Positions 52,592-60,497 of a DNA stretch of 64,000 nt are shown here, one piece after another. The notes beneath the pieces are model-generated. The model saw only the letters and a program-made list of their open reading frames with translations, had not been told where the DNA came from and searched no databases. This DNA comes from Kineosphaera limosa NBRC 100340 (GTDB taxonomy: Bacteria > Actinomycetota > Actinomycetes > Actinomycetales > Dermatophilaceae), in contig NZ_BAHD01000017.1 of assembly GCF_000298215.1 (NCBI RefSeq), positions 1 to 64,000 on the forward strand, given 5' to 3'. The position numbers and the translations under genes are program-made. Numbering within the stretch: position 1 is the stretch's first letter; the number at the start of each line of letters is the position of its first letter.

Positions 52592-53155
52592 TCAGGTGCT
52601 CCTGTTGGCGTGGGTGTGGATACTGCGGATGGCGGCCGGCGTCGTGGCAGGCAGCGCCGAGAACACCTGCCAGGCGAGGAAAGCGACGAGCGCTGCCCCC
52701 ACCCAGGTGACCGCGATGACGACGGGGTCACGCGCGACGGCGGCCAAGCTCGGTTGGACCGCGACGGCACCGGCGGCGGCCGCCAGCCCCAACGTGACGA
52801 GTAGGTGGCTGCGAGTCGGTGGAGTGTCGGCCTTGCCGAAACACCCGCAGGACTGCATGACGCCACCCTGCCGAAGCGCTATCCACACAAAAGCGCTGAA
52901 TCCGACATAGATGCAACACAGGGCGGCCGCAGGCCAGCGTGACGGCGCAATGATTGCGGCCGCGAAAATGCCGAACTGAACCGTCGCGAACAGCCGCACG
53001 AGTGTTCGATTCGCTGGAATGTTGACTGAGTGCAACGCTCTGACCAGTGGCATCGGGTCCATTAATTTGGGTGCAGCGCTGATGGCTAAGAGTATTGCAG
53101 CGGCGATAAAGGGCGCTGCAAGAATGCCGGGCATGCCCTTGAGGATATTGGCCAC
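52592..53155 (-). CDS. MauE-like redox membrane protein
   Basis: 187 residues, about five helices, DoxX/MauE superfamily. The hallmark is QSCGCFGKADTPPTRSHLL with C103 and C105; two further Cys (C80, C81) lie in a helix. MauE works with MauD to oxidise MauA disulfides. GTG start at 53153-53155. First gene of the operon. The 5' third is lower in GC at third codon positions than neighbouring genes (for example around 52950-53100), hinting at acquisition by transfer. Confidence 0.88.
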   Translation of the reverse strand: MANILKGMPGILAAPFIAAAILLAISAAPKLMDPMPLVRALHSVNIPANRTLVRLFATVQFGIFAAAIIAPSRWPAAALCCIYVGFSAFVWIALRQGGVMQSCGCFGKADTPPTRSHLLVTLGLAAAAGAVAVQPSLAAVARDPVVIAVTWVGAALVAFLAWQVFSALPATTPAAIRSIHTHANRST

Positions 53156-53186
53156 AAAGACGCCCTAGGAAGGGCCTGTCTCGCTA

Positions 53187-53227
53187 TTCGACAAGTCACA
53201 CGTTCGACCTTCAGAAAATGTCGAACG
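53187..53227. promoter_or_regulatory. TTCGAC-box cluster upstream of the mau-like operon
   Basis: CGTTCGAC (53201-53208) and GTCGAACG (53220-53227) form an 8-bp inverted repeat with an 11-base spacer; a third TTCGAC lies at 53187-53192. The cluster is 32-72 bases upstream of the MauE-like start and may be its operator, or may serve the divergent ABC transporter operon. The surrounding DNA is locally AT-richer than the rest of the window. Confidence 0.45.
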
Positions 53228-53464
53228 GCAGAGCCGCCAAGCCGCTCGCGCGGCGAGTCTCTCCGGATCGGCGTCGGCGAGTCGCCGCCCCTGAGGCCCG
53301 GCGCGGCCGGCGTCCGAGACACCCCGTTTTGGGCGCTCGTCCAACCGCTGGCCTGGACGAGTGTCTGGCTCGAGCAAGGATTGGGTCTGCAGGTCGTAAA
53401 ATTTCGCGCCGGCGCGTTCGGGATGGGCCCCCCGTGGATTAGCGTCGCGGGGGTGGCGGGGTCG

Positions 53465-54379
53465 ATGGTGTGCGCACAAGGGCTGCGCAAGGGGTTCGGC
53501 GACGTCGAGGCGGTCAAGGGGATCGACGTCGACGTTCGTCGCGGTGAGGTGTTCGGATTCCTAGGTCCGAACGGCGCCGGCAAGTCCTCCACCATGCGCA
53601 TGATCGCCACGACCTCCCCGGTCTCCGGCGGCACCCTGCGGGTGCTCGACATGGACCCGGCCACCCACGGGCCGCAGATCCGCGCCCGCCTCGGTGTCTG
53701 CCCGCAGGACGACACCCTCGACACCGAGTTGTCCGTGCGCGAGAACCTCACCGTGTACGGCCGCTACTTCGGGCTCAGCCGGGCCAGAGTGCGGATGCGG
53801 GCCGACGAGCTCCTCGACTTCGTGCGGCTGACCGACCGGGCCACCTCCCGCGTCGACCAACTCTCCGGCGGCATGCGGCGCCGGCTGACCATCGCCCGCT
53901 CCCTCGTCAACGCCCCCGACCTGCTGCTGCTCGACGAGCCGACCACCGGCCTCGACCCCCAGGCCCGGCACACCCTGTGGGACCAGCTCTACCGGCTCAA
54001 GCACTCCGGGGTCACCCAGATCCTGACCACCCACTACATGGACGAGGCCGAGCAGTTGTGCGACCGGCTCGTCGTCATGGACCACGGCCGCATCGTCGCC
54101 GAGGGCACCCCCGCCGAACTCATCTCCCGCTACTGCACCCGCGAGGTCGCCGAACTGCGCTTCGGCGTCGTCGACCACGAGCCCTACGCCGCCGGGCTGC
54201 AGGGGATCGCCGGCCGCGTCGAGGTGTTGCCCGACCGGGTGCTGCTCTACGCCGACGACGGCGAGGCCGCGCTCGCCGCCGCGCATCATCGCGGCCTGAC
54301 CCCCACCTCCGGACTGGTGCGCCGGGCCAGCCTCGAAGACGTCTTTCTACACCTCACCGGCCGGACGCTGGTCGACTGA
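53465..54379 (+). CDS. ABC transporter ATP-binding protein
   Basis: 304 residues from the ATG at 53465. Walker A GPNGAGKSST, signature VDQLSGGMRRRLTIA, Walker B LLLLDEPTTGLDP, switch His TTHYMDEAEQL. DrrA/NodI-type subunit of an exporter whose two permeases follow directly. A longer frame to 53381 lacks family similarity. Confidence 0.9.
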   Translation: MVCAQGLRKGFGDVEAVKGIDVDVRRGEVFGFLGPNGAGKSSTMRMIATTSPVSGGTLRVLDMDPATHGPQIRARLGVCPQDDTLDTELSVRENLTVYGRYFGLSRARVRMRADELLDFVRLTDRATSRVDQLSGGMRRRLTIARSLVNAPDLLLLDEPTTGLDPQARHTLWDQLYRLKHSGVTQILTTHYMDEAEQLCDRLVVMDHGRIVAEGTPAELISRYCTREVAELRFGVVDHEPYAAGLQGIAGRVEVLPDRVLLYADDGEAALAAAHHRGLTPTSGLVRRASLEDVFLHLTGRTLVD

Positions 54380-55207
54380 ATGGCCACCGCCGTCGACACC
54401 ACACGCGCTCGAGCGCCCCAAGCCCCGGGGCGAGCGATGATGCTTACCCGGCAGGTGGACTACTGGCTCACCCAAGCGCGCCGCACCTGGCGCGGCACCA
54501 TCGTCACCGCCTTCTTCACGCCCCTGCTCTACGTCCTGGCCATCGGTGTGGTCCTCGGCCGGTTCGTCGACCAAGCCTCGCCGGGCGTCGGCGGCGCTCC
54601 CTCCTACCTGCACTTCATCGCCCCCGGCCTGCTCGCCGGGCAGGCCATGCTGCTGGCCGTCGGCGACTCGACGTGGCCCGTCTACGGCAAGATCGCCTGG
54701 GACAAGACCTACCTGGCCATGATCGCCACCCCGCTGCGAGTCAGCGACGTCGTCATCGGCCACCTCATCGCCATCGTTGCCCGCGTCGGACTCTCCTGCG
54801 CGGTGTTCGCGGTCGCCCTGTCGTTCTTCGGTCTGTTCGCCGACTGGCCCGGTGCGCTGGTCGCCGTGGGCGTGCAATTGCTCATCGCCTTCGCCTTCGC
54901 CGGCCCCGTGTTCGCGTTCACCGCCGGGCTGCGCAGCGACTCGCCGTTCGCCGTGCTGCACCGCGTTGTGCAGGTGCCGATGTACCTGTTCTCCGGGGTG
55001 TTCTTTCCGCTGAGCAACCTCGCCGAGCCGCTGCAGTGGGTGGCCCAGGCGCTGCCGCTGTGGCATGGCGTCGAGCTGACCCGCATGGCCATGCTCGCCC
55101 AGCCCGACTGGAGCGCCGCCGCCGGGCACGTCGCCTACCTACTGGTCCTCGGCTCCCTCGGCGCCTGGCTGGGCGTGCGGCGCCTCACCCGGCGGGTGAT
55201 CGTGTGA
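54380..55207 (+). CDS. ABC-2 type permease, first subunit
   Basis: 275 residues, six helices, with GRFVDQASPGVGGAPSYLHFIAPGLLAGQAMLLAVGDSTWPVYGKIAWDKTYLAMIATPLRVSDVV typical of NodJ/DrrB-like permeases (split here into its TM and coupling parts at about residues 50-115). Its ATG directly abuts the ATPase stop (TGA-ATG). Pairs with the second permease to form a heterodimeric pore. Confidence 0.88.
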   Translation: MATAVDTTRARAPQAPGRAMMLTRQVDYWLTQARRTWRGTIVTAFFTPLLYVLAIGVVLGRFVDQASPGVGGAPSYLHFIAPGLLAGQAMLLAVGDSTWPVYGKIAWDKTYLAMIATPLRVSDVVIGHLIAIVARVGLSCAVFAVALSFFGLFADWPGALVAVGVQLLIAFAFAGPVFAFTAGLRSDSPFAVLHRVVQVPMYLFSGVFFPLSNLAEPLQWVAQALPLWHGVELTRMAMLAQPDWSAAAGHVAYLLVLGSLGAWLGVRRLTRRVIV

Positions 55208-55959
55208 ACGCCTGGCGGTTGGTCTCCCGCAACGCCCTGGTCTATCGCCGCGAATGGGCCGTCTTTCTCACCGGATTCGCCGAGCCCGTGTTCTACCTGT
55301 TCTCCATCGGCGTCGGGGTGGGCGCGCTGTTGGGCGGCTTCGAGGTCGACGGGCGGCAGATCCCGTACGCGCACTTCGTGGCTCCCGCGATGCTCGCCAC
55401 GTCGGCGATGAACGGCGCGATCATGGACGCGACTTTCAACATCTTCTTCCGCCTCAAACACGCCCGCCTCTACGACGCCGTGCTGGCGACGCCCATGACG
55501 ACGCGGGACATCGCGATGGCCGAGACCACCTGGGCGCTGCTGCGCGGCGGCATCTACTCGGCCGGATTTCTGCTCATCATGCTGCTCATGGGGTACCTCA
55601 CCTCGTGGTGGGCCGTGCTCGCGCTGCCCGCGTGCCTGCTCATCGGCTACACCTTCGCCGGCCTGGGGATGTGGGCCACGACGTACCTGAAGTCGTGGCA
55701 GGACTTCGAGTACGTCACCCTGCTGCTCATGCCGCTCGTGCTGTTCAGCGGCACGTTCTTTCCCATCGAGGCGCTCGGCGGCACGCTGCGGTGGATCATC
55801 GAGGCCACCCCGCTGTACCGCGGCGTCGTGCTTTGCCGCGAACTGACGACCGGCACCGTCGGCCTCGCCTCGCTGGTCTCGGTCGTCTACCTCGCCGCGC
55901 TGGGCACGCTAGGCATGTGGGGCGCCCGCCGCCGCCTCGACGCCCTGCTGCTCACCTGA
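55204..55959 (+). CDS. ABC-2 type permease, second subunit
   Basis: 251 residues, six helices, NodJ-like: SRNALVYRREWAVFLTGFAEPVFYLFSIGVGVGALLGGF and LVLFSGTFFPIEALGG. The GTG at 55204 overlaps the preceding TGA as GTGA. It shares the NAxLxxRxW / FSGxFFP layout with the first permease, indicating duplication. The export substrate is unknown. Confidence 0.9.
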   Translation: MNAWRLVSRNALVYRREWAVFLTGFAEPVFYLFSIGVGVGALLGGFEVDGRQIPYAHFVAPAMLATSAMNGAIMDATFNIFFRLKHARLYDAVLATPMTTRDIAMAETTWALLRGGIYSAGFLLIMLLMGYLTSWWAVLALPACLLIGYTFAGLGMWATTYLKSWQDFEYVTLLLMPLVLFSGTFFPIEALGGTLRWIIEATPLYRGVVLCRELTTGTVGLASLVSVVYLAALGTLGMWGARRRLDALLLT

Positions 55960-56018
55960 GCCCTGCCCCCCGCACCCCCGCGCAGTCGTGGTGCGTCGCG
56001 GCGCGAACAGGCCTACGG

Positions 56019-56076
56019 CCGAAGATAGTGTTCGCTTTTGCACCGTCCGGTGAGCAAAGACGAACACTATCTTCGG
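56019..56076. repeat. Dispersed palindromic repeat, copy 2
   Basis: CCGAAGATAGTGTTCG (56019-56034) pairs perfectly with 56061-56076, and the next seven bases pair with two mismatches around the loop ACCGTCCGGTGA. The 27 bases from 56024 are identical to the reverse complement of the copy at 8067-8114. It lies between the convergent ABC permease and TetR genes, the same context as copy 1. Confidence 0.8.
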
Positions 56077-56142
56077 GCGGAAGCCGCTCAGGGGTCGCTG
56101 CCGTGGTCATCGGCCCGATGGCGGCGGTGCCTGATCGCGGGC

Positions 56143-56832
56143 CTAACGGAGGTTCAGCGTGCGGGTTTGGCGGGCTACCAGCGCTGTATAGAGGGGGTCG
56201 GCCGGATCGGCGGTGCCGACGAAGTGGCCGGAAAGCTCCAGGCTGAGGAAGCCGACGAGGGCCGCGAGTTCGGCCAGGACCGCAGCAACGCCCGCGGGTT
56301 GTAGCCCGGCGCCGTCGGCGTAGGCCGTCAGTCCCTCGGCTTGGCCCGCCTCGTCGAAGCCCGCGATATCGGCGTGCGCGCCGACCTGCAGGAAGTGCCG
56401 GGCGACCGCCTCGGCAGCCGGCACCGTCTGCGGCGGCGCGACGTAGCCCGGGATCGGCGTGCCGTAGATCAGTTGGAACTCATGCGCATTCGCCGTGGCC
56501 CAGGTGCGCAGGCCGTTGGCGAGCGCGAGCCATTGCTCGGCCCCCGCGTCGGCGTCTGCTGCGACCCCCGAGGCCACCCCCGAGGCGACCCCCGAACGGG
56601 CGGAGGCGGTGAGTGCCAGGGCGAGGTGGCCGTAACTCTCGATGATCATCGCGGTCAGCAGCGCCTCGCGGGTTGGGAAATAGCGGTACACGGCCGACGA
56701 CACCAGCCCGACCTCCCGGGCGATGGCGCGCATCGACAGGCCGCCCCCGCCGTGCTGCTCGATCTCGTCCCGCGCCGCCCGCAGGATCGCCGCCGTCGTG
56801 CGCTCCCGTGCCTGTTCCCGCTTGCCCGCCAT
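56143..56832 (-). CDS. TetR/AcrR-family repressor
   Basis: 229 residues. The N-terminal HTH (TAAILRAARDEIEQHGGGGLSMRAIAREVGLVSSAVYRYFPTREALLTAMI, about residues 13-62) is classical TetR; the C-terminal half fits the WHG-domain group. A short SGVASGVASGV repeat near residue 80 stems from a 12-bp duplication. It is divergent from a membrane protein gene, and the shared 129-base interval carries three copies of one palindrome, so it probably represses both. Confidence 0.9.
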   Translation of the reverse strand: MAGKREQARERTTAAILRAARDEIEQHGGGGLSMRAIAREVGLVSSAVYRYFPTREALLTAMIIESYGHLALALTASARSGVASGVASGVAADADAGAEQWLALANGLRTWATANAHEFQLIYGTPIPGYVAPPQTVPAAEAVARHFLQVGAHADIAGFDEAGQAEGLTAYADGAGLQPAGVAAVLAELAALVGFLSLELSGHFVGTADPADPLYTALVARQTRTLNLR

Positions 56833-56874
56833 CAGCGTCTCCCTCGTCCTCAGCGCCAGTCTCGCACAGAAGCG

Positions 56875-56940
56875 AGAGCAGTGCTCTTGATAAATTCAAG
56901 AGCACTGCTCTACGTTCGTCACAACAGAGAGCGCCGCTCT
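56875..56940. promoter_or_regulatory. Triple operator AGAGC-N3-GCTCT for the divergent TetR gene
   Basis: AGAGCAGTGCTCT (56875-56887), AGAGCACTGCTCT (56899-56911) and AGAGCGCCGCTCT (56928-56940) are three copies of one 13-bp palindrome. The first two are also mirror images of each other within a larger 16-bp-armed inverted repeat (56875-56911, centre TAAAT). TTGATA (56887-56892) and TACGTT (56911-56916) could be promoter boxes covered by the sites. Confidence 0.75.
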
Positions 56941-56961
56941 CGAACTTTCAGGAGAGTCGAC

Positions 56962-57696
56962 ATGAGCATCACGAACAGCTGCCCGCGCACCACCTCGCAG
57001 CACCCGTTGCCGGCGGGTCAGACCCGCACCCGGCTGCTGGCGCCGACGGTCGGTACCGGCGTCTTCATGGCCGCCTACCTGCTGCTGCGCCCCTATGGCG
57101 ACGCCGACGGTGGGCCCGCGGCCGTGGCTGCCGCCTTCGCCTCCTGGTTGTGGGTGGCCGCGCACGTCTTGGGGATGCTGGCCATTGCCTCGTTCGCACG
57201 GCTCGCCGTGCGCTTCGCCGACGAACAGACGGCGCAGGCCGGTCGCCCGAGGTCCTGGGTGCCCGCGCGGATCGCTCGCTGGAGTGCTCTGGCCGGCACG
57301 GTGCTCGTGCTGCCGTACTACGGGGCGGAGACGTTCGCGCTGCACGTCATCGGCAAGGCCGCGCTCGCCGGCGGGGCGACGGGTGTGGACGTCACGACGC
57401 TGGCCCTGGCCGAGCAGGTGCGTAACGAGCCGGTGGCGATGGCGATGTTCGGCCTCGGGCTGGTGCTGCTGGCGGTAGCGGGTCTGGCGCTGGCCGCAGC
57501 CTGGGCTCACCGGTATCCGGCGGCCACAGCGTCGATCCGGTTCGCTGCCTGGCCGCTCGGGATGCTCGTCGCGCTCCTGCTCCCGCAGTTCTACCTGCCT
57601 ACCGCGGGGCGCATGGCCTTCGGTGTGCTCTACGCCCTGGCCGCGGGCTACCTGTTGTTGGCCGCCCACCGGCAGGCGACCGCTCACGATCAGTGA
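56962..57696 (+). CDS. Membrane protein of unknown function, TetR-controlled
   Basis: 244 residues from the ATG at 56962 (CAGGAGAGTCGAC upstream). Six hydrophobic segments: about 30-45, 58-80, 110-130, 155-178, 190-208, 212-232. No transporter signature is recognised. Its only visible clue is the divergent TetR regulator and triple operator, the usual arrangement for a drug- or lipid-responsive membrane function. Confidence 0.72.
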   Translation: MSITNSCPRTTSQHPLPAGQTRTRLLAPTVGTGVFMAAYLLLRPYGDADGGPAAVAAAFASWLWVAAHVLGMLAIASFARLAVRFADEQTAQAGRPRSWVPARIARWSALAGTVLVLPYYGAETFALHVIGKAALAGGATGVDVTTLALAEQVRNEPVAMAMFGLGLVLLAVAGLALAAAWAHRYPAATASIRFAAWPLGMLVALLLPQFYLPTAGRMAFGVLYALAAGYLLLAAHRQATAHDQ

Positions 57697-57807
57697 TGGA
57701 GGCCGGACGACTGGGCTATCGCCGAGGCGACTGAACAACAACTCGAGCGGTTGGTCAGTGGGGATTCCAGCTGTCCAGTGCGGGGTCCAGGTGTGCAGTC
57801 GGGCGGA

Positions 57808-58242
57808 TCAGGCCGTGGGTGCCGTGCGTTTGAGCCAGCGGAGCACGAGGATCGGCAGGATCGCAGGCAAGAACAGGTAGCCCATGCCGAAGTTGGACCA
57901 CACGGTGGCGTCGGGGAACAGGTCGGTACGCGCGACCGACAGGGTGCCGACCACGAGCACCCCGGTCAGCTCGACGAGGCACAGCACGCGCATCGCCCGC
58001 CGCGAACCGGGGTGCCCCCAGCGCAGCAGCAGCACGAAGCCGACGACGTACACGAGCGCCGCGAGCGCTGACAACCCGTAGGCCACCGGGGCGTGCGAGG
58101 CCCGTTCGATGAGCTGCACCGCCGAGCGTGACGTCGCGCCGACCGCGAAGATTCCGTAGAGCAGCGTGAACAGCCGACCCGGGCCCGACGGCACGGTGGT
58201 CGAGGGTTCGGGGTGGGCCACGGAGGCGGTGCCCTCAGACAT
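57808..58242 (-). CDS. Small membrane protein (DUF3817-like), unknown
   Basis: 144 residues with four predicted helices; RLFTLLYGIFAVGATSRSAVQLIERASHAPVAYGLSALAALVYVVG is the conserved-looking core. It resembles small DUF3817-type proteins only loosely. Start at 58242; its first bases overlap the end of the upstream membrane gene by eight bases, so the two are co-translated. Confidence 0.68.
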   Translation of the reverse strand: MSEGTASVAHPEPSTTVPSGPGRLFTLLYGIFAVGATSRSAVQLIERASHAPVAYGLSALAALVYVVGFVLLLRWGHPGSRRAMRVLCLVELTGVLVVGTLSVARTDLFPDATVWSNFGMGYLFLPAILPILVLRWLKRTAPTA

Positions 58243-58609
58243 TGAGGTACCCGAACGGGATGCCGAGGGTCTGCACCTGGCGCACGATCATGATCGCGCC
58301 GATGAGGGTGGCGACGCCGAGGATGACCAGCCCCCAGCGGTCGATCTTCTTGTAGGTCAGCGCGTACCCGGCCGGGATGATGAACGGCAGCGAGATCAGG
58401 TAACCCAGGTGCGTCGCCAGGTCCGGCAGGCGCCAGCCCTGCACGAGCAGAACGATGTTCGCACCGAGACCGACGAGGGTCGCCGCGTAGGCGATGCCCG
58501 CGACACCCAAGGCCACGCGCCGCGGCGCGCGACCGATGGCCGCCAGCGCCAGCAGCACGATCCCGCACCCGGTGACGACCCACATTCCGGCGATGATCAC
58601 CTCGAGCAT
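58235..58609 (-). CDS. Small membrane protein, unknown, coupled to 57808
   Basis: 124 residues, four helices (about 4-25, 32-52, 65-85, 95-112), basic loop YKKIDRWG. No family recognised. It overlaps the following gene by eight bases, indicating a two-gene membrane module. Upstream of it lies a 15-bp tandem repeat and the gluD terminator hairpin. Confidence 0.68.
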   Translation of the reverse strand: MLEVIIAGMWVVTGCGIVLLALAAIGRAPRRVALGVAGIAYAATLVGLGANIVLLVQGWRLPDLATHLGYLISLPFIIPAGYALTYKKIDRWGLVILGVATLIGAIMIVRQVQTLGIPFGYLNV

Positions 58610-58700
58610 GGGTCGTTCAGTCCTTCACGGGCGGCGGCGTGGTTCTTCGAGCGGTACTCACTGTACGAGCAGCGCCGGTCGACCGGTCGCGTGGTCCGAA

Positions 58701-58739
58701 CTCGGGGCGAACGACCTCGGGGCGAACGAACTCGGGGCG
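58701..58739. repeat. 15-bp tandem repeat downstream of gluD
   Basis: CTCGGGGCGAACGAC (58701-58715), CTCGGGGCGAACGAA (58716-58730) and CTCGGGGCG (58731-58739) form 2.6 copies. The last copy contributes one arm of the gluD terminator hairpin, so slippage may have built the terminator. Confidence 0.7.
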
Positions 58740-58762
58740 CCCCAACTGCAGGAGCGCCCCGA
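58732..58762 (-). terminator. Terminator hairpin after gluD
   Basis: TCGGGGCGC (58732-58740) pairs with GCGCCCCGA (58754-58762), nine GC-rich pairs with a 13-base loop, 28 bases beyond the gluD stop on the minus strand. No T-run follows. Confidence 0.6.
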
Positions 58763-58789
58763 ATCTCGGGTCTGGCGAAGAGTCGCCGG

Positions 58790-59689
58790 CTAAGTCTTGT
58801 TCGCGGGCTGGACCCCCTCCTCATGCCCGGCAGTCATCTCCGGGTCGCCGCCGATCGCGCCGCCGGCGACTCGGCCGCGATGGCTGAGCCGCCGCTCGAG
58901 CCACTCGGCGAAGCGGGTCAGGAGGAAGTTGACGAGGATGAAGATCACCGCGATGACGATGATCGCCGGAACGATGTTGCCGTACTGGGACCCGATACGC
59001 ACACCCTGGCGCAGCAGCTCGGGGTAGGTGATCTGGTACGCGAGCGCCGTGTCTTTGAGGACGACGACGAGTTGTGCCACCAGGGAGGGCAGCATCGCCG
59101 TGAGCGCCTGGGGCAGCTGGATCGACATCAGGGTCTGGCCCCGCGTCAGGCCGATCGACAGCCCCGCCTCGGCCTGGCCCTTGGGCAGTGAGTGGACACC
59201 TGAGCGCAGCAGTTCGGCGATGACGCAACTGTTGTAGAGCGTCAAGCCGACGATGGCGCCGATCAGAGGCAGGAACCGCCCGGGCACGTTGAGGTAGTAC
59301 AGCGCTCCCCAGAAGGCCAGCATCATCATGACCAGCACGGGCACGGCGCGGAAGAGTTCGACGAAGACCGTGCAGAACCAGCGCACCGGGGCGATCAGGG
59401 AGAGGCGCCCGATGCCGAGTAGGAGCCCCAGCGTGCAGGCGAGCACGATGGAGATGGCGGCCGCGTACAGCGTGTTGATGAGGCCCGGGATGATGTTGAC
59501 CGTCCACACGGTCTCGGTGAGGAACGGTGACCAGCGGGCGGCAGAGAGGTTACCCCGTTCGGCCAACCGCCAGATGACGAGGGCGCCGAAGCCGACCGCA
59601 GCGACGATCATGACGGCGGCGACGATCCGCTGAATCATCCGCGCCCGGGGACCGGGAATGTCGAACAATTGGGCGGGTGCGTTGCTCAT
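58790..59689 (-). CDS. gluD: Glutamate ABC transporter permease
   Basis: 299 residues, polar-amino-acid (His/Glu/Gln) permease. GLINTLYAAAISIVLACTLGLLLGIGRLS opens the transmembrane domain, and ELLRSGVHSLPKGQAEAGLSIGLTRGQTLMSIQLPQAL is the EAA coupling loop to GluA. Last gene of gluABCD; with GluC it forms the membrane pore. The hydrophilic C-terminal tail of 35 residues is typical of GluD. Confidence 0.92.
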   Translation of the reverse strand: MSNAPAQLFDIPGPRARMIQRIVAAVMIVAAVGFGALVIWRLAERGNLSAARWSPFLTETVWTVNIIPGLINTLYAAAISIVLACTLGLLLGIGRLSLIAPVRWFCTVFVELFRAVPVLVMMMLAFWGALYYLNVPGRFLPLIGAIVGLTLYNSCVIAELLRSGVHSLPKGQAEAGLSIGLTRGQTLMSIQLPQALTAMLPSLVAQLVVVLKDTALAYQITYPELLRQGVRIGSQYGNIVPAIIVIAVIFILVNFLLTRFAEWLERRLSHRGRVAGGAIGGDPEMTAGHEEGVQPANKT

Positions 59690-59732
59690 GACGCTCCCTT
59701 CCGTGCGTGGGGGACGGTGTCGCGCACATGGC

Positions 59733-60404
59733 TCATCGCTGCACCGCCAACTTGCGTCCTAGGTAGGTGCCGAGCAGTCCGATCGGAAGAGTGAGGATCA
59801 CGAACCCGAGGGCGACGATGAGGAACATCGACAGGATGAGGCCAGGCTGGTTCTCGATGACGATCGAGGTCAGGTAGGCGATCTCGGCGACTCCGATCAC
59901 TGCGGCGACGGTGGTGTTCTTCGTCAAGGCGATGAAGACGTTGGTCAGCGGCACGATGGCGCCTCGCAAGGCCTGCGGAAAGATGACGTGCCGCAGGCTC
60001 TGCGTGAAGGTCAGCCCCATCGATCGCGCGGCCTCGGCCTGGCCGACCGGCACGGTGTTGACGCCACTGCGCAGTGCCTCGCACACGAACGCCGAGTGGT
60101 AGATCGCCAGCGCGACCACCGCCCAGTTGAAGTTGCGGGTCGCGACGGTGTCCGCCCCGATCATGGGGATCAACAGGTTGGAGTGGAACACCAGCAGCGT
60201 CGACACCATGATCAGGGTCAGGGGCGTGTTGCGGATGACCTCGACATAGAAGCGACCGAGCCCGCGCAAGAACCCCACGGGAGCCAGGCGGAAGATCGCG
60301 ATGATGGTGCCCAGGACGAACGCGCCGATCGCCGAGAAGACGGCCAGACGGATCGTCAGGAAAAAGTACGCGAACACGTCATAGTTCGCGAGGATTTGAC
60401 CCAT
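59733..60404 (-). CDS. gluC: Glutamate ABC transporter permease
   Basis: 223 residues. FFLTIRLAVFSAIGAFVLGTIIAIFRLAP is the first helix pair, and EALRSGVNTVPVGQAEAARSMGLTFTQSLRHVIFPQALRGAIVPL the EAA loop. Permease of the PAAT family pairing with GluD. It lies 43 bases before gluD and 93 after gluB; that latter gap contains a strong hairpin. Confidence 0.93.
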   Translation of the reverse strand: MGQILANYDVFAYFFLTIRLAVFSAIGAFVLGTIIAIFRLAPVGFLRGLGRFYVEVIRNTPLTLIMVSTLLVFHSNLLIPMIGADTVATRNFNWAVVALAIYHSAFVCEALRSGVNTVPVGQAEAARSMGLTFTQSLRHVIFPQALRGAIVPLTNVFIALTKNTTVAAVIGVAEIAYLTSIVIENQPGLILSMFLIVALGFVILTLPIGLLGTYLGRKLAVQR

Positions 60405-60450
60405 CCACGTTGCCTTTCATGAGGGCGGATTGCCAGGTCCGCTCCGACGG

Positions 60451-60484
60451 GATCGGCGGACGGCCGTGCAGCCGTCCGCCGATC
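60451..60484 (-). promoter_or_regulatory. 14-bp perfect hairpin between gluB and gluC
   Basis: GATCGGCGGACGGC (60451-60464) is fully complementary to 60471-60484 around CGTGCA. It starts 13 bases past the gluB stop on the minus strand and lies 47 bases before gluC. Such stems after binding-protein genes block 3' decay or partly terminate transcription, giving more binding protein than permease. Confidence 0.75.
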
Positions 60485-60497
60485 GAGGGGAGTGGGG

